Positions 1 to 5,431 of a stretch of DNA of 25,890 nucleotides are shown in pieces. Both the position numbers and the translations under genes were made by a program. The notes beneath the pieces were generated by a model that made no database searches, was not told where the DNA came from, and worked only from the letters and a program-made list of their open reading frames with translations. The stretch's first letter is position 1. Every line of letters begins with the position of its first letter. The stretch is taken from assembly GCA_030527765.1 (NCBI GenBank), contig JAUNAE010000013.1, forward strand, positions 1-25,890, in the 5' to 3' direction. This DNA comes from Eubacteriales bacterium (GTDB lineage Bacteria; Bacillota_A; Clostridia; Lachnospirales; Lachnospiraceae).

Positions 1-78
1 CTGTATCCAGCAGTAAAGGTGTTATGGACGCACCCAGAAGCTGTGTGGCGTATGCTACACATATCTGATGCTCGGTAA
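1..78 (+). CDS. Possible 3' end of a gene cut by the window edge
   Basis: One plus-strand frame is open from base 1 to a TAA at 76-78 and would encode 25 residues ending in HISDAR. Another frame is open to a TGA at 66-68, so the true frame cannot be settled from so little sequence. The next gene is TadE-like, and Tad pilus genes are usually clustered, so this may be the end of another tad gene. That is inference only, and I recognise no domain. Confidence 0.25.
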   Translation: MYPAVKVLWTHPEAVWRMLHISDAR

Positions 79-99
79 TTCAATTACCGATGTAGTTCA
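72..99. repeat. Hairpin plus isolated copy of the murG-tail repeat
   Basis: Bases 72-79 (TCGGTAAT) and 83-90 (ATTACCGA) form a perfect 8-bp inverted repeat with a 3-base loop. It overlaps the stop codon at 76-78. Bases 79-99 match the repeat copy at 3581-3601 at 19 of 21 positions. On the minus strand this copy reads TTSVIEL, like the array copies behind murG. Whether it acts as a terminator or is only a dispersed repeat is unknown; no T-run follows. Confidence 0.6.
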
Positions 100-110
100 C
101 GAGGGATGCT

Positions 111-527
111 ATGGGATTAAAAAAATACAGAAAAGGGAGTCTTACGGTGGAAGCAAGTGCGGTTGTTCCCTTCGTTGTTCTGATTCTGTTTCTTACCATT
201 TATTTGTGCTATTACGTTCACAATCGAAGTTTTCTGATCTCTGCTGCCTCAGAAAGTGCTTTGTGCGGGAGCATGGATGGAAGACAGAGTTCAGATATTA
301 TGTTCGAGAAAGCACATGTGAGAAGTCAGGAATTATCACAGAACGGACTGTGGGGAAAGCTTGGGATTGTCTCTGACACCGAAGTACAGGATCGGGTGAG
401 GGTTCGCTATCAGATGGAATCTTATGGACAGATTTTTGGATTTCCTCCGCCGCTTAGGCTAGAGGCATCCTCCGAAATTTTTCATCCGGCAGAGAGAATA
501 AGAGAAGAGTTTGTTCGTGCTCAATAG
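111..527 (+). CDS. TadE-like pseudopilin
   Basis: A 138-residue protein of the TadE type. TadE proteins are minor pseudopilins of the Tad (Flp) pilus machinery, cleaved by a TadV-type prepilin peptidase and anchored in the membrane. The N-terminus has a short basic leader (MGLKKYRKG), then SLTVEAS with the Glu five residues after the likely cleavage Gly, then a hydrophobic helix at about residues 17-36. This is the class III prepilin signal arrangement. The rest is soluble and has no motif I recognise. The ATG at 111 follows a GAGGG at 101-105, with rather short spacing. The FHA gene 77 bp downstream is often found near tad genes in this group (recalled, not checked). TadE versus a related TadG-like protein cannot be separated here. 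Confidence 0.75.
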   Translation: MGLKKYRKGSLTVEASAVVPFVVLILFLTIYLCYYVHNRSFLISAASESALCGSMDGRQSSDIMFEKAHVRSQELSQNGLWGKLGIVSDTEVQDRVRVRYQMESYGQIFGFPPPLRLEASSEIFHPAERIREEFVRAQ

Positions 528-604
528 TAAAATCCGCAAAGTGTTTTCTAACAGAAACTGCATGAAAAACCGAGAATTACAGGCAAGGAATGAAGTAGAA
601 GAAA

Positions 605-1918
605 ATGAACGCAGAATATAAGAGAGATTTACATCACAGCTATCTGATATTAACGCCGGATACTCCTCTGGAAACGGAGTCTTATGGAGTACGAATGCTT
701 ACGGGAAATTCTGTTCCCGGAATTCTTCCATGCAGAGTCTGTGCAGTAGATGGGGATTATTCCATATATTATGAGATCACTTCCTGTCAGGAAGTCAGTG
801 CACAGTATGAGTCAAAACAGTTCCGGGAAAAGGATCTGAAAAGAATTCTGGAGGCGGTGATTCAGGTGCTGGAAAATCTAAAGGAATTCCTTCTTCCTTC
901 GGAAAATCTACTTCTCTGTCCGGAATATATGTTTGAGCGAGGTGGAAAGGAGATTTGTTTCTGTTATTTACCGGGATATTCCAGGGAGATACAGAGACAG
1001 CTTCGGGAATTCATGGAGTATCTTCTGCCGAAACTTTATCACGGAGATCCGGAGGCTGTGGCAGCAGGATATGGAGTATATAAGGGAATGATGGAGGAAG
1101 GATGGAGTCTGGAAAGAATGAAGGAAGATCTGTACAGCAGCCGAGATCTCATACCCGAAAGTTCAGTGAAAAAACAGACGAATGTTCTGGAAGATTTATG
1201 GACAGATGAGATGGAAGAGGAGGATGAAGCTATGGAATCCGATAAAGAGAAGAATAAGAAGCAGGGATTTCCCTGGCGTACACTTCTCTTCGGTACGGCA
1301 GGAACGATTTTAATTCTTGGAGTCATGACGGCAGGGTATTATTATGGAATTTCCTGGATCTGGCCTGAGACACTGCTCTTTGGGGGACTTGGACTCATTT
1401 TTCTGACCGGAGGAGTTTCGATCATTCAGTGGAGGGTCGACATGCACAGAAACTATCCCCAAAAAGAAGAAAAAGAAGTGGAGCTGGATTTTCCGGAGGA
1501 AGAGGAAGAGCCGTTTCTTCCTGAAGAAGAAACAGAGTACAGTTTCTTTTTTGGTTATCAGAGTGAGGATGAGAATTGCGAAGAGACGGTGATGATGTAT
1601 CATGTACAGAAACACCCGCAGCCGGTACTTGTTCCGGAAACAGACGGGGAAGAAGAGTGGTTCCTTCGAGGAGAACTGGCCATGATAGGCAAGATGAAAA
1701 AATCCGTAGATGTCTGTCTCCCGTATCCGACGATCAGCAGAATTCATGCCAAAATCCGTAAGGATGGGGAGGATTATTTTCTCTCGGATCTCCATTCGAG
1801 AAATGGAACAAAGTACAATGGCAGAATGCTGAATGAGGGGGAAGAGGTACTGCTTCATCCGGAGGATTGCATTGAATTTGCGGATCATGCCTATAGGTTC
1901 CGTTTGAAAGAAATCTGA
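605..1918 (+). CDS. DUF6382-type membrane protein with C-terminal FHA domain
   Basis: A 437-residue protein in three parts. Residues 1 to about 190 form a soluble domain resembling the DUF6382 region found ahead of FHA domains in Clostridia (family recalled from memory). Two hydrophobic helices lie at about 224-247 and 252-272, flanked by long acidic Glu-rich stretches. The C-terminus from about 348 is an FHA domain, a phosphothreonine-binding module, with SRIHA near 377 and DLHSRNGTKYNG near 395, matching the S-R-x-H and S-x-N-G hallmarks. The FHA domain is probably cytoplasmic. No Ser/Thr kinase or phosphatase gene is visible in the window, so its phospho-partner is unknown. The start is fixed by an in-frame TAG at 596-598; the ribosome site is weak. 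A link to the Tad pilus is inferred from position only. Confidence 0.8.
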   Translation: MNAEYKRDLHHSYLILTPDTPLETESYGVRMLTGNSVPGILPCRVCAVDGDYSIYYEITSCQEVSAQYESKQFREKDLKRILEAVIQVLENLKEFLLPSENLLLCPEYMFERGGKEICFCYLPGYSREIQRQLREFMEYLLPKLYHGDPEAVAAGYGVYKGMMEEGWSLERMKEDLYSSRDLIPESSVKKQTNVLEDLWTDEMEEEDEAMESDKEKNKKQGFPWRTLLFGTAGTILILGVMTAGYYYGISWIWPETLLFGGLGLIFLTGGVSIIQWRVDMHRNYPQKEEKEVELDFPEEEEEPFLPEEETEYSFFFGYQSEDENCEETVMMYHVQKHPQPVLVPETDGEEEWFLRGELAMIGKMKKSVDVCLPYPTISRIHAKIRKDGEDYFLSDLHSRNGTKYNGRMLNEGEEVLLHPEDCIEFADHAYRFRLKEI

Positions 1919-1938
1919 AAATCTGGTATGATGAAGGC

Positions 1939-2553
1939 ATGAAAAAAATAAAACCATATTATTTAACGATACTGTTCATTGTTGTGAACGTCATTTTGTT
2001 TTTGCTCACAGATCTGACGGGAGGAGCCACAGACACCTATCACATGATCCGCTGGGGAGCGGAATATGCACCTCTGGTCCAGAAAGGTGAGTATTATCGC
2101 TTGTTCACCAGTATGTTTCTTCACTTTGGCATAGAGCATCTTATGAGCAATATGCTGATTCTCGGAGCATTTGGAGAGCGGATGGAACCTGCTCTCGGAC
2201 ACTGGAAGTATGCAGTCATTTATCTTTGCGGAGGCATTGCCGGCAACCTGGTATCCCTGGGAGTGAGTTTCTCAACCGGAGAATATCATGTTTCTGCAGG
2301 AGCATCCGGAGCGGTATTTGCGATACTTGGAGCAATGATTTACGTGGTTCTGTATCACAAAGGAAAATACGGAGAAATTTCTATCAGAAGACTTTTGTTG
2401 ATGACGATTTTGTCTATTTACATTGGATTTTCTGAAGGAGGAGTGGATAATGCGGCACATATCGGCGGCCTCTTAGCCGGAGGAATTTTGACGATGCTGC
2501 TGTATCATCCCGGAAGAAAGACAAGCAATTACCAAGGAGGAAACGAAACGTGA
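1939..2553 (+). CDS. Rhomboid family intramembrane serine protease
   Basis: A 204-residue polytopic membrane protein with about six helices, the usual minimal bacterial rhomboid size. It cleaves transmembrane helices of substrate proteins inside the lipid bilayer. The catalytic serine is S123 in G-A-S-G (121-124), and the partner histidine is H174 in NAAHIGG. HFGIEHLMSN (62-71) gives the conserved H-x-x-x-N with N71 as the oxyanion residue. All active-site residues are therefore present. The gene starts 20 bp after the FHA gene with only a close GAAGG as ribosome site. It overlaps the next start codon by 4 bp, so it is co-transcribed with the HIT gene. Substrates cannot be read from sequence; the nearby TadE-like protein is one speculative candidate. 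Confidence 0.93.
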   Translation: MKKIKPYYLTILFIVVNVILFLLTDLTGGATDTYHMIRWGAEYAPLVQKGEYYRLFTSMFLHFGIEHLMSNMLILGAFGERMEPALGHWKYAVIYLCGGIAGNLVSLGVSFSTGEYHVSAGASGAVFAILGAMIYVVLYHKGKYGEISIRRLLLMTILSIYIGFSEGGVDNAAHIGGLLAGGILTMLLYHPGRKTSNYQGGNET

Positions 2554-2969
2554 AAGACTGTATTTTTTGTAAAATTGCGAATGGAGAAATTCCGTCAGCG
2601 ACTCTGTATGAGGACGCTGATTTTCGAGTGATTCTGGATCTTGGACCGGCGACGAAAGGGCATTCTCTGATTTTGCCGAAACATCACAGTGCCAATATTC
2701 ATGAGATGCCGGAGGAACTTCTTTCCAAGGCGATTCTTGTTGCCAAAGAGATGGGAGCAAGAATGACAGAAGTATTGAAATGTGACGGACTGAATATTGT
2801 TCAGAATAACGGAGAGGCCGCAGGACAGACCGTACCTCATTTCCATATGCATTTAATTCCTCGATATGAGGGAGACAATGCAGGAGTTTCCTGGACACCG
2901 GGAGAACTGACAGAAGAGCAGAAGGCTGAGATCCTGGAAGGCTTCAAGGCAGCGTACCCAGCACAATAA
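2550..2969 (+). CDS. HIT family protein (Hint-like)
   Basis: A 139-residue histidine-triad protein, probably a Hint-type purine nucleoside phosphoramidase or AMP-lysine hydrolase. The triad is H97-F-H99-M-H101 followed by LIPR. The N-terminus carries CIFCKI (C4, C7), a Zn-site feature of many bacterial Hint proteins. The start is a GTG at 2550 overlapping the rhomboid stop (GTGA), with a perfect AAGGAGG at 2534-2540. It is the last gene of the rhomboid operon: a terminator hairpin begins 9 bp after its stop. Length and motifs are ordinary; the cellular substrate is unknown. Confidence 0.95.
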   Translation: MKDCIFCKIANGEIPSATLYEDADFRVILDLGPATKGHSLILPKHHSANIHEMPEELLSKAILVAKEMGARMTEVLKCDGLNIVQNNGEAAGQTVPHFHMHLIPRYEGDNAGVSWTPGELTEEQKAEILEGFKAAYPAQ

Positions 2970-2977
2970 TGAATCAG

Positions 2978-3016
2978 AAAAGTCTCGAATTTCCAATGTG
3001 GAGTTCGAGGCTTTTT
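2978..3016 (+). terminator. Intrinsic terminator of the HIT operon, overlapping the sigma gene start
   Basis: Bases 2978-2989 (AAAAGTCTCGAA) pair with 3004-3015 (TTCGAGGCTTTT) over 12 bp with one G-U. An inner stem (2991-2995 with 2999-3003) closes on an ATG triloop. The downstream side runs CTTTTTATTT. It sits directly after the HIT stop codon. The GTG start of the next gene (2998-3000) lies in the tip of this hairpin. Confidence 0.8.
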
Positions 3017-3522
3017 ATTTGTTATACCGAAAATATTCCAAGAGAGAGGCGGAGGGAATTATTGAGGATTCCCATCAGGTGGAAGATGTTGTTCAGGACA
3101 CATTTTTGAAACTGTATCGGATTCGGGAACGTCTGGATCTCTCCGATCCTGTCGGAACAAAAGCGTTGGTTCGAATTGTTACAAGACAGAAAGCACTGGA
3201 TCATGTGAGAGGAAATCTTGCCAGAGAACGAAGAAGGAAAGAACTCCTTGAGAATCTTTACAAGGCAGAGGAGCGGGAGAAAAGTACAGAATCAAAAGTA
3301 CTAAGGAAAGAAGAGCACAGAAAACTCCAGAGGATTTTGTGCAGGCTGAAACGAAAAAATCGGATCAGCTATGAAGGGCTGATCCGATGTATTTACCATG
3401 AGGAATCCCCAAAAGAAGTCGCAAAAGATTTGGGGATTTCCGTGAATAATCTGTATGTGCACATATCAAGAGCAAGACGCTATGTCAAAACCCAGTTCAA
3501 AGAGGAGAAGAAACCGGATTAG
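2998..3522 (+). CDS. Small sigma-70 family RNA polymerase sigma factor
   Basis: A 174-residue protein with the two-domain plan of ECF-like sigma factors. Region 2 is at about 5-65, with the diagnostic VEDVVQDTFLKLY core. Region 4 is at about 115-165, with the helix-turn-helix SPKEVAKDLGISVNNLYVHISRAR. A charged linker at about 70-110 (RERRRKELLENLYKAEEREK) joins them. By eye, region 2 seems about three residues shorter than usual before the EDVVQ core. No ATG start fits. GTG 2998 gives a sensible N-terminus but has no ribosome site and lies inside the preceding terminator; TTG 3019 is an alternative. No anti-sigma gene follows. It may be weakly expressed, controlled through the hairpin, or decaying. 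Target promoters are unknown. Confidence 0.75.
   Translation: MEFEAFYLLYRKYSKREAEGIIEDSHQVEDVVQDTFLKLYRIRERLDLSDPVGTKALVRIVTRQKALDHVRGNLARERRRKELLENLYKAEEREKSTESKVLRKEEHRKLQRILCRLKRKNRISYEGLIRCIYHEESPKEVAKDLGISVNNLYVHISRARRYVKTQFKEEKKPD
3354..3388 (-). terminator. Minus-strand intrinsic terminator inside the sigma gene, serving murG
   Basis: Bases 3359-3369 and 3378-3388 form a perfect 11-bp inverted repeat (ATCGGATCAGC and its complement) with an 8-base loop. On the minus strand the stem is followed by a T-run (complement of 3354-3359). This is a textbook terminator for leftward transcripts such as murG, located about 250 bp past the murG stop and within the sigma factor coding sequence (around KNRISYEGLIRCI). 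Confidence 0.8.
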
Positions 3523-3539
3523 GATCACCGGCGGGGATC

Positions 3540-3673
3540 TTCAATAATTCAATGACAGATGTAGTGAATGATGACTTGCGTTCAATAACCGATGTGGTTC
3601 AATGTTTTACACATTCTTCAATGATGGACATGGTTTAACGTTTTGCGCATTCTTCGATGATGGATGTGATCTG
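3540..3673 (-). repeat. Tandem 33-36 bp repeats copying the 3' end of murG
   Basis: Four units begin at 3548, 3581, 3617 and 3653 on the plus strand, spaced 33, 36 and 36 bp, with a short fragment at 3540. Read on the minus strand, the last unit encodes the true murG end, TSIIEECAKR-stop. The next reads MSIIEECVKH-stop, then TTSVIERKSS, then TTSVIELL. All units stay in the same reading frame, and differences fall largely at synonymous positions. This looks like a duplicated gene tail that has since diverged. Confidence 0.75.
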
Positions 3674-4702
3674 TGTGATAGAATCCATTTCCTCGGATGC
3701 TGCCATTGCATCGATGTACTTCTGACGATGCTCGTACAGTGCGCGGATGGCATCCAGAAGAACGGAAGGTGTGATCTCTTCCTCTTCCAGAACGACACTG
3801 AATTTCTGACGCTCGAAGGAACGCGCGTTGAGAATCTGATCACCACGACTTGCGTTTGCAGAAAGAGGAATCAGAAGATTCGGTTTGCGGAGAGCTTTGA
3901 TTTCGCAGATCGCATTTGCTCCGGCTCTGGAAATAACGAGATCAGACAGAGCGAAAAGATCCGGAAGCTCTTCCTTAATATACTCATACTGGACATAACC
4001 GGCGGTGCCATTCAGGCTCTCGTCGGTTTTTCCTTTTCCGCAAAGATGGATGACCTGGAATTCTTTCAGCAATTCCGGAAGAATGCTGCGGACATTATTG
4101 TTGACGGCAACGGCACCAAGACTTCCACCGACAACCATGATCACCGGTTTGTCCTTTGTAAAACCGCAGAAGTCAAGCGCTTTCTGTGGATCACCGGTAA
4201 GGAGTTCCTGGCGAATTGGAGTACCTGTGAGGACAGCTTTGTTTGCAGGAAGATTCTTGACGGTTTCCGGGAAGTTGCAGCAGATTTTGGAAGCTGAGGA
4301 AAGACAGAGTCTGTTGGCAAGTCCCGGGGTCATATCGGATTCGTGAATAATTGCAGGAATGTGGCGGCGTCCGGCAGCTTTTACAACCGGTACTGTAACG
4401 AAACCGCCCTTGGAAAAGACGACATCCGGTTTCAGTTTTTTCATAAGAGATTTGGCTTCGTAGAAACCTTTCAGAACACGGAATGGATCAGAAAAGTTTT
4501 TGAGGTCAAAGTAACGGCGAAGTTTTCCGGAGGAAATTCCGTAATAAGGAATACCCATTTCCTCGATCAGTTTCTTTTCGATGCCGTTGTAGGAACCGAT
4601 ATAGGAGATTTCATATCCCAGTTCCTGTAACTTTGGAATAAGAGCGATATTCGGGGTAACATGTCCTGCGGTTCCGCCGCCTGTAAGAACGATTTTTTTC
4701 AT
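3635..4702 (-). CDS. murG: Undecaprenyl-PP-MurNAc-pentapeptide GlcNAc transferase
   Basis: MurG adds GlcNAc to lipid I to make lipid II at the inner face of the membrane, the last cytoplasmic step of peptidoglycan precursor synthesis. The 355-residue protein begins MKKIVLTGGGTAGHVTPN, carrying the N-terminal glycine loop. HESDMTPGLANR matches the HEQN-region motif, GGSLGA is the second glycine loop, and SRAGANAICE with ASRGDQ forms the UDP-GlcNAc site. I chose ATG 4702 because GGAGG lies 11 bp upstream (4714-4718); a longer reading from 4780 would add 26 residues without homology. The gene stands alone rather than in a mur/fts cluster. It is convergent with the sigma gene, in whose coding region its likely terminator lies. 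Its tail is duplicated downstream. Confidence 0.96.
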   Translation of the reverse strand: MKKIVLTGGGTAGHVTPNIALIPKLQELGYEISYIGSYNGIEKKLIEEMGIPYYGISSGKLRRYFDLKNFSDPFRVLKGFYEAKSLMKKLKPDVVFSKGGFVTVPVVKAAGRRHIPAIIHESDMTPGLANRLCLSSASKICCNFPETVKNLPANKAVLTGTPIRQELLTGDPQKALDFCGFTKDKPVIMVVGGSLGAVAVNNNVRSILPELLKEFQVIHLCGKGKTDESLNGTAGYVQYEYIKEELPDLFALSDLVISRAGANAICEIKALRKPNLLIPLSANASRGDQILNARSFERQKFSVVLEEEEITPSVLLDAIRALYEHRQKYIDAMAASEEMDSITQITSIIEECAKR

Positions 4703-4810
4703 TTTATGATTTGCCTCCGTGAATTTATTTTCTATTGCAGATAAATGAAAATCGGATGTTTGCGATCTTCGTTGTTTCATGCTTATTATAAAAATTTATT
4801 TTCCTATGTA

Positions 4811-4839
4811 ACTATGAATGTTTTGAGAAAAAAAGTCAA
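4811..4839 (-). promoter_or_regulatory. Candidate murG promoter
   Basis: On the minus strand TTGACT (4839-4834) is followed after 17 bases by CATAGT (4816-4811). The -35 match is good and the -10 is weak. A second TATAAT lies closer to the gene with a poorly matched -35. About 110 bp of leader would result. Confidence 0.4.
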
Positions 4840-4882
4840 GGTACACTGTAAGATTTGCGGATTTCAATCGTTATATTAGTGT

Positions 4883-4985
4883 AAGGCGTTCCGGGAGAAG
4901 GAGGGGAGAGAGCAAGGGTGGTCAACGTGACCACTGTACAAGGCGTTGAGGCATGAAGTTCCAAAGAGAGGAGGGGAGAAGAGTC
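4883..4985. repeat. Direct repeats and a perfect inverted repeat in the murG/MBL spacer
   Basis: AAGGCGTT occurs at 4883 and 4940, and GGAGGGGAGA occurs in both halves (around 4899 and 4970), each preceded by GTTCC, giving an imperfect direct duplication. Between them GTGGTCA (4918-4924) and TGACCAC (4928-4934) form a perfect 7-bp inverted repeat around a 3-base centre, which could be a protein operator or a small hairpin. I see no credible coding frame here. Function unknown. Confidence 0.5.
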
Positions 4986-4997
4986 AATCAACATTTT

Positions 4998-5052
4998 GAG
5001 GGAAAATACAACATAACAAATACAACACACATAACAAACACAATAAACGCAA
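4998..5052. other. A/C-rich, nearly G-free tract
   Basis: The plus strand is built from variations of TACAACA and TAACAAA in loose tandem and is almost without G, so it would be unstructured as plus-strand RNA. It ends at AACGCAATGG. There is no ribosome site and no recognisable product on either strand. It separates the purine-rich repeats from the candidate RNA gene. Confidence 0.5.
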
Positions 5053-5147
5053 TGGCAATCAAATGACAGGAACTCATGCAGCGTCGGATATCACATGATT
5101 TGCCATAGAATGATACAAGTCACCAACCCGGGAAACTTACTATGATT

Positions 5148-5326
5148 CTGTGGAAGCAAGGGGCATTTCAGGGTATGAGATATAACAATCTTATACCGTG
5201 TTATGCCCTGAGGATGAAAATAGCAGCTGAGATGAAAAGACAAGCCAGGAGAGTGTGCACCGAAATCAGGAATTTTGTCTGGGGTGAAATGGGAATAGCA
5301 GGTACCTTCACAGGCCTGCTTTTTTT
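5148..5326 (+). ncRNA. Candidate structured RNA (orphan), about 175 nt
   Basis: Several helices can be drawn. A closing stem pairs CTGTG(G)AAG (5148-5156) with CTTCACAG (5306-5313). A long hairpin pairs 5161-5166 with 5203-5208 and, beyond a symmetrical 5x5 internal loop, 5172-5181 with 5188-5197 (10 bp, loop ATAACA). A third stem pairs AGACAA (5238-5243) with TTGTCT (5275-5280). An intrinsic terminator ends it. TACTAT at 5138-5143 is a plausible -10 placing the start near 5150, though the -35 is poor. The layout suits a small RNA such as 6S, or a riboswitch-like leader, because closing stem and terminator compete. I match no family: the core AAGCCAGGAGA only loosely recalls a cobalamin-riboswitch end, and the B12 box is absent. 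Confidence 0.45.
5297..5326 (+). terminator. Intrinsic terminator ahead of the MBL gene
   Basis: AGCAGG (5297-5302) pairs with CCTGCT (5315-5320) around a 12-base loop, followed by a run of seven T. The loop contains CTTCACAG, which can instead pair with 5148-5156, so two folds exclude each other. Confidence 0.8.
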
Positions 5327-5371
5327 GCGTTTTTATAGCTCGAAACCATGTATGTCTGCCGGGAAAAAGAG

Positions 5372-5377
5372 TATAAT
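5372..5377 (+). promoter_or_regulatory. Candidate -10 element for the MBL hydrolase gene
   Basis: A consensus TATAAT follows the terminator and lies 55 bp before the gene start. No good -35 is seen at the usual distance. It would let the gene be transcribed independently of the upstream RNA. Confidence 0.4.
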
Positions 5378-5431
5378 TAAAATAAAGAAAACCCAATGTT
5401 TTGCAAGAACTCAGTAACGGGAGGGAGATTT

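Noticed and set aside
1310..1957. Long minus-strand open frame opposite the FHA gene
   Set aside because: It mirrors the real coding sequence, has no ribosome site or known domain, and the plus-strand FHA motifs are unambiguous.
3602..4297. 231-residue plus-strand frame opposite murG
   Set aside because: It is a shadow of murG, rich in Cys and Phe with no recognisable fold and no ribosome site.
4836..5030. 64-residue minus-strand frame in the murG/MBL spacer
   Set aside because: No Shine-Dalgarno, its start lies in the low-complexity A/C tract, and no family resemblance is seen.
5003..5050. Possible CRISPR-like or tandem array in the A/C-rich tract
   Set aside because: Units vary in length and sequence with no regular spacers, and no cas gene is present.
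5231..5262. Resemblance to the cobalamin riboswitch end (AAGCCAGGAGA)
   Set aside because: The B12 box GCCACTG and the other conserved blocks are absent and the next gene is not a cobalamin gene.
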